In this document: one piece after another, positions 22,897 to 35,512 of the stretch
Layout: each line of letters opens with the position of its first letter
Numbering within the stretch: the stretch's first letter is position 1
Source: Zanthoxylum bungeanum
Lineage: Eukaryota > Streptophyta > Magnoliopsida > Sapindales > Rutaceae
Reading direction: 5' to 3'
Length of the DNA: 64,000 nucleotides
Assembly: GCA_019454045.1 (NCBI GenBank)
Contig: SKCR01023813.1
Location: 124,001-188,000 of the forward strand
The notes under the pieces: generated by a model
Told to the model about the DNA's origin: nothing
Databases searched by the model: none
Seen by the model: the letters and a program-made list of their open reading frames with translations, nothing else
Made by a program: the position numbers and the translations under genes

Positions 22897-24080
22897 AGAC
22901 AGTCCTCAGATGCGATAATAATATTGCGCTTCAGCAATCAAGTTGTCCAAGTATTTATGGATCTGATTTGTAATACTCAGCAAACAACCACAAGCACAAT
23001 ATAAATACCAAAACTTCTAATGTATAAGGTCACTTTGTAACTTCCTAAGTCGACATTTCATAAGTGGCAACTAATTCCACTTATATAATGAAATCAATTA
23101 TGACACTTTTATTGTATCTTTTCTGAATCATTATGACATAGACTATCTACCGTCATCATTAGACTCAAATCTAACATCGACTTTAATGGTTACAGACTAT
23201 AATCTCAATGATTAAGAAATTCGTTCTTAATATTTCAAAGATATTATAAAACATGTTTCAACGTCATCCAATGGGCTACAACATATCAAAATAGCTCGTA
23301 ATAATTATGGATGAATTGATATTTACGTACATAATACAATATTCATAATGTCATCATCCTATTATTAATAAATTGATTAGACATTCTAATCAATTTCTCC
23401 ATTAACTAAGGAACCATCATCTACGAAAGATGAATACTATATATGTTAGGGTTGGTGCTCTGAGCGCCAATTTCTAATGTATTTCCCAGTAAATACTTTT
23501 GTATATATTTGTGGGACACAGGATCTAGGCCGACGCATGCTGTCCCGGGCTCGCGGCCCGGTTGGGAGTACGGAGTAGCCACGGGGGACTAAACCGGAGA
23601 ATAATGGAGTCGCCATCCGGTGTGAACCGGGAAAATGAGATTTAAGGTCGCACTCACCCCTTGCAATGGAAGACCTCAAATCTTTGGGTTCGGAATGGTC
23701 CCTTACTTATGTCACTTGTAATGAAAGGATTTGTGTAATAATTTAATCAGGCCTAAGTAACACTTATTTTCATGAGTATCATGCTTCTAAATCCACATGC
23801 ATGAAATTAATCATCACAACATGCAACACCACATGGTAATCTCACAAACATTTCTCAATCATATGATAGGGAAAACTAAGAACAACCTAATCATGCTTGA
23901 GTACTATCTCATGAATATATTAACCAAATAACATGCTAACAGCCTAATCATGCTTGAATATCATCCCAAAAACACATCGAATGGATAAATGCAGGAATAC
24001 AAATAATATGATTGGCTACATAATGCAAGGGAGATCACCTAAAAGGCAGTTGTGCATGAAATATGATGAGACAGACTTAG

Positions 24081-24410
24081 TTCAGTGTGTGCGCGTTCGT
24101 GTAGCATTCGTAAACGCGTTCGAACGGTAAACAAAAGGTTCGCGTTCGTGTAGCGTTTGATAACGCGTTCGAACGGTACCAGACCTGATGATACAAAATG
24201 CATGCGCGTTCGAGTAGCGTTTGTAAAACGCGTTCGAACGGGAAATAGAATGTTCGTGTTCGTATAGCGTTGGATAACGCGTTCGAACGGATCCAGACCT
24301 GATGAAACAAAATGCATGCGCGTTCGAGTAGCGTTTGTAAAACGCGTTCGAACGGGAAACAGAAGGTTCGCATTCGTATAGCGTTCGATAACGCGCTCGA
24401 ACGGGAACAG
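24081..24410 (-). repeat. Nested-hairpin array in F left LTR
   Basis: Six units with CGTTCG...CGAACG outer and GCGTT...AACGC inner arms. The array with its common flanks spans 330 bp here against 444 bp in the right LTR. Confidence 0.85.
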
Positions 24411-24820
24411 ACCTGATGCACAAAATGTGACGCAATACATACATAAAAAAGCAAATAGCGAAATACGAAGCGAGGCGAAGCATCGTGGCGAAGGATTTTA
24501 ACCTCTTCAATTAGAGGACCTTTCATCGCACTTACTAAGCCCATGCGCTTATCTCGATGCATATAAAAATAAAGACAATCATATCACACTTAGTATATCC
24601 GATTGAACATATCTTATATCCAACCGAACACACATCAACTGGCGCGGCAAAGCATTGTGGTAAAGGATTTTAACCCCTCCAAATAGGGGACCTTTAATCC
24701 GACTTACTAAGCCCATGCACTCGATTGAATCATGCGTACAAAAGTAACATGCAGAATTCAAATAACGAAAAATAAATAAACCGAAGCAACATAAAACAAA
24801 AGAGTGTGCCGTTTACTCAA

Positions 24821-24916
24821 GTGGTACGTGGAGTTGTATCCCGAGTACAGATCATACTACCGTCCATTCGGAATCGGCTATGAAATTTATGTCCGGGTTT
24901 CCATCCTATATACCAC
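24821..24916 (-). repeat. 96-bp stem-closed module in F left LTR
   Basis: Closing stem GTGGTA/TACCAC, 96 bp. F LTRs carry a single copy, while the two solo LTRs carry two each. Confidence 0.7.
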
Positions 24917-26183
24917 AAGAGGCGACACATTTTCCATTTCATTCAAGCCACAACATGCATCCACAAACGACTCTCATGCGAATAGAATTCAATAAACAAT
25001 CAAAAGACGAATATAAACTAATGAGAAAAGTGCCCTCAGGTCTAACCTTTTAAATCACCTCTCGGATGTACGGTACACGATCGTCGGAATGGTGGATGCT
25101 CCGCAACTCTTCCGGTTCACTGGTTCACTGCTTTCGTTCGTTGTCTTACTGTTTTGAGTCGTCGTTCTCCGTCTTTTGCTGCTGCTTTTGACTCCGATTC
25201 GCTGCCGTTTTGCTACTGTTCTGCTGATGTATTTTAGTTACTGTTCTTGGGATGTTTTGGCTACTGTTTTGGGTGTGATTTTCGGTGGTATTATGGTGTA
25301 GTTCGGGGGGCTGTTTTGTGTGTGTGTTTAGGGCTGCTGAATGTGTGTTTTAGGGCTGCTGTATGGGCTGTTTTTCGGTTATACAAGGTTGCTAAATGGA
25401 GGTCTGGTTTTCGGTGATTAGGGGAAGGGGATGAAGAGAATTTTTGTGTTATTTCTTTGTAGTATGCGTGAACTTCTAGGGTTTCTGTGTGTGTTGTGAT
25501 TTTCGTGTGAGTTGTGTGTATATTATGTGTATGAGCTAGGGGAATCATGTCTTGGTTAGGGGTTGTTTATATAGAGAATGGCTAGGGCTTCACCTTGTCT
25601 CACAAGGAAGGGATTTGATTTAGTGTTGAGCAAGGAAAGTCAAAGATTGAGGGGGGACAAATTTGGTTTAGATTAGGAAGTCAATATCTTTAATTTGTTA
25701 TAATTGATTTTAATTAGGCATGACATCTTTTTAATTTAGTATGTGATTTTGTTTAGTTAGGAAGTTAATATATTTGATTTGTCTTAATTAGGGAGTTAAA
25801 ATATTTGATTTGTCTTAATGTTTATTTTAATTTGGTATGTGATTTTTAGATTTGTTTTGATTTCACCATGTGTTAAATATGTGTTTTAAGTGGGCTTGGG
25901 CGTGTGGGCCAAGGCTTGGGCGAATTGGGCTTGATGTGAGGCTAGCAGCAAAACCAGAATTACCGACACCGTTCGAACGCTTCCTCGAACGCGGCACGAA
26001 CGCCCGCAATCTGTTTGGCATTCGAACGTATACACGAACGCAGCACGAACGAAAACAGTGAACCTTATTTATTCTGAATTTCCCCTTTCGATGTCTGTTT
26101 TTCGTGACCTCTGTGACTTAAAAGGTAGTGTCTCCAAATGAGACTCATCATAGGGACTTATATGCAAAAATGCAGTGCCTACA

Positions 26184-26197
26184 GTCGCCCCCACTTT
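26184..26197 (-). promoter_or_regulatory. Element F polypurine tract
   Basis: The sense strand AAAGTGGGGGCGAC directly precedes the 3' LTR start TGTAGG. Confidence 0.75.
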
Positions 26198-26337
26198 GAT
26201 GGGACTTGTGTAATGTGTAACAGTGACAATCCTATCAAAGTTATGCAATGCATTTCTACTTACCTGGCTCGCCAGCTGCCACTTGACTTGCCATGTGTTG
26301 CGTGGAGTGGATGTTGTGCCGTACCTGGCATGCTAAA

Positions 26338-26660
26338 CCTCATACCCGAAGTGTCGCAGTTGCGTCTCCGTACCTAGAGTGTCGCAATGATATCTCCATA
26401 CCCGGAGTGCCGTACCTGGCGTGCTAAACCTCGTACCCAAGGCGTCGCTGTAATATCTCCATACCCGGAGTGCCGTACCTGGCGTGCTAAACCTCATACC
26501 TAAGGCGTCGCAGTAATATCTCCATACCCGGAGTGCCGTACCTGGCTTGCTAAACCTCATACCCAAGGCGTCGCAGTAATATCTCCATACCCGGAGTGCC
26601 GTACTCGGAAAAATTGATCTGATGTCTCCATACCCGGAGTGCCGTACCCGGTAAAACTGA
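26338..26660 (-). repeat. 63-bp tandem array in F 3' region
   Basis: The motif CCCGGAGTGCCGTAC starts at 26401, 26464, 26527 and 26590, an exact 63-bp period. A partial, more diverged unit lies before the first and a shortened one after the last. The array lies between the pol remnant and the 3' LTR. Confidence 0.9.
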
Positions 26661-27300
26661 TCTGATGTTAATGTGGGCCTCGCCCCCAGAGTGCCATACC
26701 CGGCTAGACTGATGATGATAAGGATGTGGGCCTCGCCCCCAGAGTGCCATACCCGACCAGACTGATGTTGATAAGGATGTGGGGCTCGCCCTCAGAGTGC
26801 CATACCCGGTTTGTTCATCCTCGAACTGTGTTCCCATTCTTGGAGTGCCATTCCCGGCTTGTTCATTCTTGAACTGTGTTTCCATTCTTGGAGTGACATT
26901 CTCGGCCAAATTGATACTGATGCTGATGTGGGCCTCGCCCCCAGAACGATGTGGGCCTCGTCCCGAACTGATACTGATATGGGCCTCGCCCCTGGGACTC
27001 ATTCCCGAGACTGAAACTGATATGGGCCTCAACCCCAAACTGATACAGATATGGGCCTCGCCCCTAAACTAATACTGGTGTAGGCCTCGGCCCTGGGACT
27101 CATCCCCAAACTGATACTAATGTAGGCCTCGGCCCTGGGACTCATCCCCAAACTGATGCTGATGTGGGCCTCGGCCCTGGGACTCATCCCCAAACTGATA
27201 CTAATGTAGGCCTCGGCCCTGGGACTCATCCCCAAACTGATGCTGATGTGGGCCTCGGCCCTAACTGCTACTGACATGGGCCTCGCCCCTGTGATTCATT
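26660..27300 (-). repeat. 42-bp tandem array and diverged relatives in F 3' region
   Basis: GGCCTCGGCCCT recurs at 27083, 27125, 27167, 27209 and 27251, an exact 42-bp period. The part towards 26660 holds longer, more diverged units around GTGGGCCTCGCCC. The array is noncoding, although it creates repetitive chance reading frames. Confidence 0.9.
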
Positions 27301-27455
27301 CCTGAAGACTGCTGACATTGTACTGTTGCTGCTTCTGGTTGGCTTGCATTTGACGCTTTCTCTTTTTCTCCTTTGAAACCTGTTATTACAAAACAGAACA
27401 AACACAAAAGGATGCAAATATGTTACGTGTATGCATGCATGCATGATTAATTTTT

Positions 27456-27626
27456 CTATTCCGTTGGGTTAGGTTGTCCACCCATTCCCTTGGTGACTAC
27501 TCGGTTTTCTCCTCCTCTGGCAAAGTACTGCTTCAATCTATCCATATTCATCGGCTCGGTGAACTCATTTCCTTCCAAGTCCGATAGCCTCACTGCCCCA
27601 TTTCCCATTACTGAACGGTTATTCTG
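27456..27626 (-). pseudogene. Element F pol remnant: C-terminal tail
   Basis: Open stretch ending in TAG at 27456 and reading GAVRLSDLEGNEF, then MNMDRLKQYFARGG. In Tat/Athila-type gypsy polyproteins the integrase region ends in this style (a short strand, 'DLEG', then a Leu-Lys-Tyr-Phe/Tyr motif). Protease, reverse transcriptase, RNase H and most of integrase are absent between gag (ending 27880) and this tail. It is therefore the scar of an internal deletion. Confidence 0.65.
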
Positions 27627-27879
27627 TCATTTCTGCTTGCTTCTTTTGGGAATCCCCTGTATCTGAGTGTCGCTGAATATCATGGTATCAGGGTTGAATG
27701 CTTTTGTCAAACATACTCATGTTATGCAGGTTGAAAGGAAATGACTCAGGCAAGTAGGCGAAATGGATGTCTTTATTATTATTCAGGAAAAGGTTCAAAC
27801 AAGTAGACGAAGTTGATGTCTTTATTAAAAATGCAGAAAATAAACCAGAAAGAGTAGTTTCATTGCCTTCTTCCTCGGC

Positions 27880-29208
27880 CTACGGTTCTTTACTACTGTT
27901 ATCCTTTATCTTAATGCAAGAAGCCTGATGATTGAGAGTTTGGAGGACAAAGGTTTCGGGTAGGCCGGAGTTGATCATGTAAGTCGGTGGGGGAACAGAG
28001 TGATAATCTGGCAGAGGGTTGGTGTGTGTGCTAGGCTGTTCTTTTTCAGGATCAGGTATTTTGTGGGCATCAATGAGGTCCTGAATTTCATACCGGAGGC
28101 GGGAACAGCTGTCAGTATCATGGCCGTGTTGCTGATGGAAGTGACAGTAGCGGTCTATTCTTAGATGTGGTGGTGGGGGATTTGGAAGTGTAGGCTCCAA
28201 AGGTTTTAAGAATCCTTGCCTTATCAACTTCTCAAGTACCTTGGACAAATGTCTTCCCAAGTTGGAGAAACGTCGGTTCTTGATGGCAGAAATCTCGACA
28301 GTAGGGGGCTTGGTCTCAGAATGCCCTCCAAAATTCCTCCTATTCTGGCCATAAAACTTTCTGTTTTCAGCCTCTTCTTCCTCAATATCCATGACAGTTT
28401 CCCTCAACTGTCAGAAATCCGCAATCATTGAAGTCATCCTCCTCAACTTGCCATAGATCGAGGGCTTAGTGCCCTTGATGATCATTTTAATCTGGTCCTT
28501 CTCAGAGGGCCGAGTCTGCATTTTCAGAAGCTGGCTTCTCCAGCGGTCTACATACTCCTTGAAGCTTTCTTCCGGCTTCTGCTTAGTGTTCTCCAAATCA
28601 CGGAGTGACAAGTCAATCTCTAAGTCTGTGACATACTGCTTCAGAAAAGCATCAGCTAGCTCCCTCCAATCTTCCTTCACTTTCTTCTCCAAACTGTGGT
28701 ACCACACCACGGGAGCTCCCTCAAGCGACATTCCAAACATTTTCTGCACTTGGCGCTGAGATAAACCAACTGAACTCATGACTGATACAAACTACCGGAG
28801 ATGCACCCTTGGATCCTCATTCCCGTTAAACTTAGCCATATCAGGCATCTTGAACTGTGCCGGCAACTGTTCCTCGAAATTCAGTGTGTCATAATCCAGC
28901 AAATCCTCATTCTTACCCCTCATCTTGCGGGTAACTGACTCAACCTGATCCCGAAGCTTCTGAAATTCTGCCTGAGACCCAATCACTCTGCCTGTTGCAT
29001 ACTCTGCCATGTCGTCATCAAAAGCGGGGATGTCATCCCCCAACCCATTTGGAGGCTCCTCGCGCCTCACATTCTCAGAATTTCCCCCAGCACGGGGCAC
29101 GGCCATATTTGTCATGGCAGTAGTCAAAGCTTGCAATTGTTCAGTAACCTTGGCGAAACCATTCTCCAACTGATCTATCCGGGAGACCTCAATATTTGAT
29201 TCACTCAT
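27880..29208 (-). pseudogene. Element F gag
   Basis: About 440 codons from MSESNIEVSRIDQLENGFAK at 29208 to the stop at 27880. Features in order: an N-terminal helical stretch; FKMPDMAKFNGNEDPRVHL; the retrotransposon gag core with WYHSLEKKVKEDWRELADAF, then ESFKEYVDRWR; and a knuckle-like CHFHQQHGHDTDSC followed by RLRYEIQDLI. The knuckle spacing is the C-x2-H type typical of Tat/Athila gag. Two in-frame stops (near 28790 and 28411) interrupt it. The gag would form the particle; the missing enzymes mean the element needs them from a relative. Confidence 0.9.
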
Positions 29209-29370
29209 GTCTGTTCTCAGTATTTTGGTGAGCCTTCCCTTTTTTCTAACCCAACAGGAATCTATGATGCCTTCTTGAGACAGAGAAGGTGTTAACATGA
29301 CATATGTATGTATGAGGTGCATGAGATGCATGTAATATATATAACATACCAAATCAACTAAAATTTTCAA

Positions 29371-30363
29371 ACAAATCGGCCCGTTATCGTTTTAGAAGCT
29401 TTTGGGCTAACTGTCATAGGAGTGAACTCGTCCCAGTTTAAATGGCCCAACGAGTACACATCTTATGGCAAGGAGCCCAACTAATTCCAAATGGTAATGT
29501 TCCAACACAATCACGAAGTGGCCCATCAATCACTTAGAAGCATTTGGCCCAATCGTCATAAAATACGTTCTTGTCCCAGTTTAAATGGCCCAACAAGCCC
29601 ATATCCCATGACAAATGGTCCAAATGGATCCAAACGGAAATGTTCCCAAACACAAGCATAAAAGAAAGATAATGCAAACATAAAACAATGATTTCTACAG
29701 AATGGCCCATCAAATTTCAGAAGCTTTGGGCCTAATGGTCATAAGTACGAACTCGCCCCAGTTTAAATGGCCCAGCAAGTTCGCATTTCTGACAATAGTC
29801 CAACTGCATCCAAATGAGGATGGTCTACAAGCACATATTCAAGGAAATAATTGTTACTTTAACCATACAAACCCGGTCTATGGGTCGGTTCGCAAGAGTA
29901 TAGACAAAGGCTCTCACCGGCGAAGGATGGCCCACAACTAGGTCTCCCCAATCAAGGGTTCGAGCGACCAAGTGAGCGCACCCTTTTTTATACACTAAGG
30001 TACGTGCCAATGAGCTATGGTGTGTGACTGACTGTCAAATAGATTTCCCGTTGTAGATTCCCCAGAGGGAGGGTGGAGCGAGGCTCTCTTAAGTACCCTA
30101 GCCTCTTAGGCTCTTATCGCTTGGTGACAGGAATAAACAATGAGTCCTACAAATTAGTCCATCACAATAGGCTAATGGTAGATGGCCATATAGGTGCCTT
30201 CACAGTTTTTCCTTCTAGGAAGGTAGTGAATGAAGAAAGACACCAAACCATTACCTAGCCTCAAGATGCCCTTGATAAAACCCTCATTTTATCCACTATA
30301 GACACGGTCAATTAGAACATAAATCCAAACATTACAAGATAATATTTCGGGGCCGATTCTCTA
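29371..30363 (-). repeat. Element F leader with imperfect 130-180 bp repeats
   Basis: Between the primer site and gag there are three diverged units near 29389, 29520 and 29702. Each contains AGAAGC followed by a T-rich stretch, GGCCYAA, and CCCAGTTTAAATGGCCCA. No open frame of note was seen. Confidence 0.7.
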
Positions 30364-30381
30364 TCCCCAGTGGAGTCGCCA
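30364..30381 (-). promoter_or_regulatory. Element F primer-binding site
   Basis: The sense strand TGGCGACTCCACTGGGGA starts three bases after the 5' LTR. The TGG start fits pairing to a tRNA 3' CCA end, as usual for Ty3/gypsy. A tRNA-Arg primer, reported for Ogre-type elements, is possible but I cannot confirm it. Confidence 0.75.
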
Positions 30382-30955
30382 GACTGTGGGACACAGGATC
30401 TGGGGCGACGCATGCTGTCTCGGGCTCGCGGCCCGGTTGGGAGTACGGAGTAGCCACGGGGGACTAAACCGGAGAATAATGGAGTCGCCACCCGGTGTGA
30501 ATCGGGAAAATGAGATTTAAGGCCGCACTCACCCCTCGCAAGGGAAGACCTCAAACCGTTGGGTTCAGAATGGTCCCTTACTTATGTCACTTATAATGAA
30601 AGGATTTGTGTAATAATTTAATCAGGCCTAAGTAACACTTATTTCCATGAGTATCATGCTTCTAAATCCACATGCATGAAATTAATCATCACAACATGCA
30701 ACATCACATGGTAATCTCACAAACATTTCTCAATCATATGATAGGGAAAACTAAGAACAACCTAATCATGCTTGAGTACTATCTCATGAATATATTAACC
30801 AAATAACATGCTAACAGCCTAATCATGCTTGAATATCATCCCAAGAACACATTGAATGGATAAATGCAGGAATACAAATAATATGATTGGCTACATAATG
30901 CAAGGGAGATCACCCAAAAGGCAGTTGTGCATGAAATATGATGAGACAGACTTAG

Positions 30956-31399
30956 TTCAGTGTGTGCGCGTTCGTGTAGCGTTCGTAAACGCGTTCGAAC
31001 GGTAAACAGAAGGTTCGCGTTCGTGTAGCGTTTGATAACGCGTTCGAACGGTACCAGACCTGATGATACAAAATGCATGCGTGTTCGAGTAGCGTTTGTA
31101 AAATGCGTTCGAACGGGAAACAGAAGGTTCGCGTTTGTATAGCGTTCGATAACGCGTTCGAACGGATCCAGACCTGATGAAACAAAATGCATGTGCATTC
31201 GAGTAGCGTTTGTAAAATGCGTTCGAACGGGAAACATAAGGTTCGCATTCTTATAGCGTTCGATAACGCGTTCGAACGGATCCAGACCTGATGAAACAAA
31301 ATGCATGCGCGTTCGAGTAGCGTTTGTAAAACGCGTTCGAACGGGAAATAAAAGGTTCGCGTTCGTATAGCATTCGATAAAGCGTTCGAACGGGAACAG
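30956..31399 (-). repeat. Nested-hairpin array in F right LTR
   Basis: Eight units; about 114 bp more than in the left LTR. The extra copy is a two-unit block (the CCAGACCTGATGAAAC-containing unit), which fits unequal exchange or slippage at the two-unit scale. Confidence 0.85.
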
Positions 31400-31808
31400 A
31401 CCTGATGCACAAAATGTGACGCAATACATACATAAAAAAGCAAATAGCGAAATACGAAGCGAGGCGAAGCATCGTGGCGAAGGATTTTAACCTCTTCAAT
31501 TAGAGGACCTTTCATCGCACTTACTAAGCCCATGCGCTTATCTCGATGCATATAAAATAAAGACAATCATATCACACTTAGTATATCCGATTGAACATAT
31601 CTTATATCCAACCGAACACACATCAACTGGCGCGGCAAAGCATTGTGGTAAAGGATTTTAACCCCTCCAAATAGGGGACCTTTAATCCGACTTACTAAGC
31701 CCATGCACTCGATTGAATCATGCGTACAAAAGTAACATGCAGAATTCAAATAACGAAAAATAAATAAACCGAAGCAACATAAAACAAAAGAGTGTGTTGT
31801 TTACTCAA

Positions 31809-31904
31809 GTGGTACGTGGAGTTGTATCCCGAGTACAGATCATACTACCGTCTATTCGGAATCGGCTATGAAATTTATGTCCGGGTTTCCATCCTATATA
31901 CCAC
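31809..31904 (-). repeat. 96-bp stem-closed module in F right LTR
   Basis: Closing stem GTGGTA/TACCAC, 96 bp, nearly identical to the left LTR copy. Confidence 0.7.
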
Positions 31905-34900
31905 AAGAGGCGACACATTTTCCATTTCATTCAAGCCACAACATGCATCCACAAACGACTCTCATGCGAATAGAATTCAATAAACAATCAAAAGACGAAT
32001 ATAAACTAATGAGAAAAGTGCCCTCAGGTCTAACCTTTTAAATCACCTCTCGGATGTACGGTACACGATCGTCGGAAGGGTGGATGCTCCGCAACTCTTC
32101 CGGTTCACTGGTTCACTGCTCTCGTTCGTTGTCTTACTGTTTTGAGTCGTCGTTCTCCATCTTTTGTTGCTGCTTTTGACTCCGATTCGCTGCCGTTTTG
32201 CTACTGTTCTGCTGCTGTATTTTAGTTACTGTTTTTGGGATGTTTTGGCTACTGTTTTGGGTGTAATTTTCGGTGGTATTATGGTGTGGTTCGGGGGGCT
32301 GTTTTGTGTGTGTGTTTAGGGCTGCTGAATGCGTGTTTTAGGGCTGCTGTATGGGCTGTTTTTCGGTGATACAAGGTTGCTAAATGGAGGTCTGGTTTTC
32401 GGTGATTAGGGGAAGGGGATGAAGAGAATTTTTGTGTTATTTCTTTGTAGTATGCGTGAACTTCTAGGGTTTCTGTGTGTGTTGTGATTTTCGTGTGAGT
32501 TGTGTGTATATTATGTGTATGAGCTAGGGGAATCATGTCTTGGTTAGGGGTTGTTTATATAGAGAATGGCTAGGGCTTCACATTGTCTCACAAGGAAGGG
32601 ATTTGATTTAGTGTTGAGCAAGGAAAGTCAAAGATTGAGGGGGGACAAATTTGGTTTAGATTAGGAAGTCAATATTTTTAATTTGTTATAATTGATTTTA
32701 ATTAGGCATGACATCTTTTTAATTTAGTATGTGATTTTGTTTAGTTAGGAAGTTAATATATTTGATTTGTCTTAATTAGGGAGTTAAAATATTTGATTTG
32801 TCTTAATGTTTATTTTAATTTGGTATGTGATTTTTAGATTTGTTTTGATTTCTCCATGTGTTAAATATATTTTTTAAGTGGGCTTGGGCGTGTGGGCCAA
32901 GGCTTGGGCGAATTGGGCTTGATGTGAGGCTAGCAGCAAAACCAGAATTACCGACACCGTTCGAACGCTTCCTCGAATGCGGCACGAACGCCCGCAATCT
33001 GTTTGGCGTTCGAACGTTTACACGAACGCAGCACGAACGAAAACAGTGAACCTTGTTTATTCTGAATTTCCCCTTCCGATGTCCGTTTTCCGTGACCTCC
33101 GTGACTTAAAAGGTAGCGTCTCCAAATGAGACTCATCATAGGGACTTATATGCAAAAATGCAGTGCCTACAATATTTTTATTAATGAATAAAATAGACAG
33201 TTTCTTTAATATAAATTCTTTTATTATATGGTAAAGACGTAAATGACCATAAAGTGATTAGTTATGATACAGTTGCAAACGCGTCGCAACTGACATTGAG
33301 CCGTATCATAACAGTATCATTCTTTAACCGTTCCTGGTCAAGGTTTACTATTACCTAGTCAGTAAGTAAACCCATTGAGACCGGTACGTGTCGTGTATTG
33401 GAATATTGGATTCTAATGGTTTCCCAATGAACCATGAGTCTCGGGAGACTCGTATAGACACGTAGGTATTTATATCGGATAAACACTGAACGACTCACTG
33501 AAGATTCTTAATAGATGGTACACCAACTTCAATAAGAATCTTCTCGGGTGGAGTGAGCATAGTGATCCTCCGACTTGAGGTACCACTGTGGATATATGAG
33601 GTATCCTCCAAACTTTGATGGCAGTCACGTCACCGATTTATTTAGATCAGACCTCTGCATGTTCGTTGGGTGTGGACTGATCCTCATGATATCATGTGCG
33701 TATCAAGATAGGATCCGTCAGTTCTGTGTACAGAGCATATGTATCCAAATTAGCAATCTGTTAAAACCCATGGGCCCGTGGTACACTGTAGAAATTAGTT
33801 CTAAGTGTTATTTGAGAGATTGCTAATAGAATCGTCGACGGAATTATACCTAAAGAGATTTGACGTTTATATCTATATCTCTGGGATAATCCGGATACCT
33901 GTGACGGAAGGATTATACGTATGTCATGACCTCGACCTGTATGGTTCAGAGATTTTATCTGTGTTCATCATAATTAACGGGTGGGTAAATTATGGACACG
34001 AAATTGGATTTCGTGACGGATATGTCTAAACCTAGAGAGTCTCACTAATGAGATATACTCGTTGGGCACTAGTGCAACTTTTATAAATAATACTGATTAT
34101 TTATAAGTCGTTTAACGGTTAAACGTAGATACATATTTTTGGCCATTAATTAAATATCGAATTGAGATATTTGACATTTATAATTAATATATGTATTTTG
34201 ATTATTTAATGTAAATATAATACATATATTTTTTAAGATATTTGTATTAAATTATTTATTTATTCAATTGTTGAATGATTAAAATAATTAAATAGTTAAT
34301 ATCTTTGTTTTTTATCTAGATAAGACAAATGGCATCTTTTAATTGGTGTCAAGTGGCCAATTTTCATTTGTGACACTTGGAATGATTTTATTAGTTGGTT
34401 ATGGATAATCATTGACTAGATTGGTTTTTTATAACCACATAAATTAATTAAAATCATTTACCAATTATTAAACAAAATTAGAAAAATTGTGGCCAATATT
34501 ACTTCTCTCAAATTCGGTCATTGAGGGAAAATATTTAAGCATTTTTTGTTTTGTTTTTCATTATTCTCATGAACCCTAAAATCAAATACCAAAAGAAAGA
34601 GAAAGAGAAAAGAAGAGAAAGAAGAAGAAACTTGGAAAATCTAGCATTTTAGTAAGCTTTTCTTCACCTTTTCTTTTATGAAAAATGTTTCTACCATACT
34701 ATGTTTTAATATGATTAGCTTAGTTTGTTCTCTACTCTTTCATGGTTGAGATTTGATGATTTGGGAACTTGAATGAAGATGAAAGCATGTATATGATTTT
34801 AAAATGCTTGTAAATAGTTTATTAAGCTTTCTTTAGCCATATTGATGGATTATTGTCATACTAGAGTTTAGTAGCCACTCATGTTAGACCTAGAATTGTT

Positions 34901-35500
34901 CTTGGTATATTTCATGTTGGTGAGACTCAATTGGTGTTGAAAAAATTGAATTAAAACATTGAATTGAATTAATTTGGTGTTAATTTGATTAATTTGTGAA
35001 ATTATAAAATTGGGGTTTCAAACCTTCACCAAAATTGAGTATTTTCATATATGTGATGATTTTAGATGTATATATGATGTATATAAAATTTGGGAATTTT
35101 TGGAATTGATTTGGGCATGTTTTGAACATAAAGGACCAAATTACAAATTCTTGAAAATTGAGGGACCATTCGGAAATTTAGGAAACATTGTTTTCTGAAA
35201 TTAAAAATCTTAACTTTAATGTATTAGACATAAATAAATCATTTTGGAATTGATTTAGAATCAATTAGAATTATTTTTGACAATTATGGACCAAAATGAT
35301 TAAAATTCAAAGTTTTGGGGCAAAACGGTAATTTTAGAAAAATCAGATTTTTTGGGTAAAATTTCAGTTATTAAATATTGAGCAATTGAAATAAATTAGT
35401 TTATTTTAATTGCCCGAGAAAAATAATTGAAATCGGAAAATTTTGATTTTCCGTAATTCGCTGCGTTTACCCGAATTACCGCCCGAAACCCCAACAAAAA

Positions 35501-35512
35501 TTGTATCAGAGC
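35501..35512 (+). promoter_or_regulatory. Copia B primer-binding site
   Basis: TTGTATCAGAGC, four bases after the 5' LTR. It differs at one base from the common plant copia site TGGTATCAGAGC, which pairs with the 3' end of initiator methionine tRNA. Confidence 0.85.

Larger units (their letters stand above)
23510..26183 (-). repeat. Element F 3' LTR (left copy)
   Basis: 2674 bp, plus strand TGTGGGACACAGG to GCAGTGCCTACA. It is shorter than its partner by 113 bp, because two hairpin units (about 114 bp) are missing from its array and one base is gained elsewhere. Confidence 0.95.
23510..33171 (-). mobile_element. Gypsy element F: full-length, pol-deleted
   Basis: Minus-oriented LTR retrotransposon with long LTRs (23510-26183 and 30385-33171) and a 4.2-kb internal domain, bounded by the target duplication atatt (23505-23509 and 33172-33176). 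In sense order it has a primer site, a repeat-rich leader, gag, only the last roughly 55 codons of the pol polyprotein, two tandem-repeat arrays, a polypurine tract and the 3' LTR. The gag knuckle style, long LTRs and 3' tandem repeats resemble the Tat/Ogre branch of plant Ty3/gypsy. The LTRs are nearly identical apart from one tandem unit, so the insertion is young. Confidence 0.95.
30385..33171 (-). repeat. Element F 5' LTR (right copy)
   Basis: 2787 bp with TGTGGG/CCTACA ends on the plus strand. It is nearly identical to the left LTR apart from the extra hairpin-array units. Confidence 0.95.
23444..35496 (+). repeat. Copia B 5' LTR (interrupted)
   Basis: The first 66 bases (TGTTAGGGTTGGTGCTC...) are separated from the remaining 2.3 kb by element F. 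The end CCCGAAACCCCAACA matches the 3' LTR. Confidence 0.93.

Noticed and set aside
26338..27277. The 63-bp and 42-bp arrays as a possible CRISPR array
   Set aside because: Units are head-to-tail without unique spacers, lie in a plant retrotransposon and have no cas genes. They are ordinary tandem repeats.
26333..27277. Minus-strand repetitive reading frames of 77-162 codons over the F arrays
   Set aside because: Period-42 and period-63 repeats are multiples of three, so a stop-free unit stays open by arithmetic. There is no sign of coding selection.
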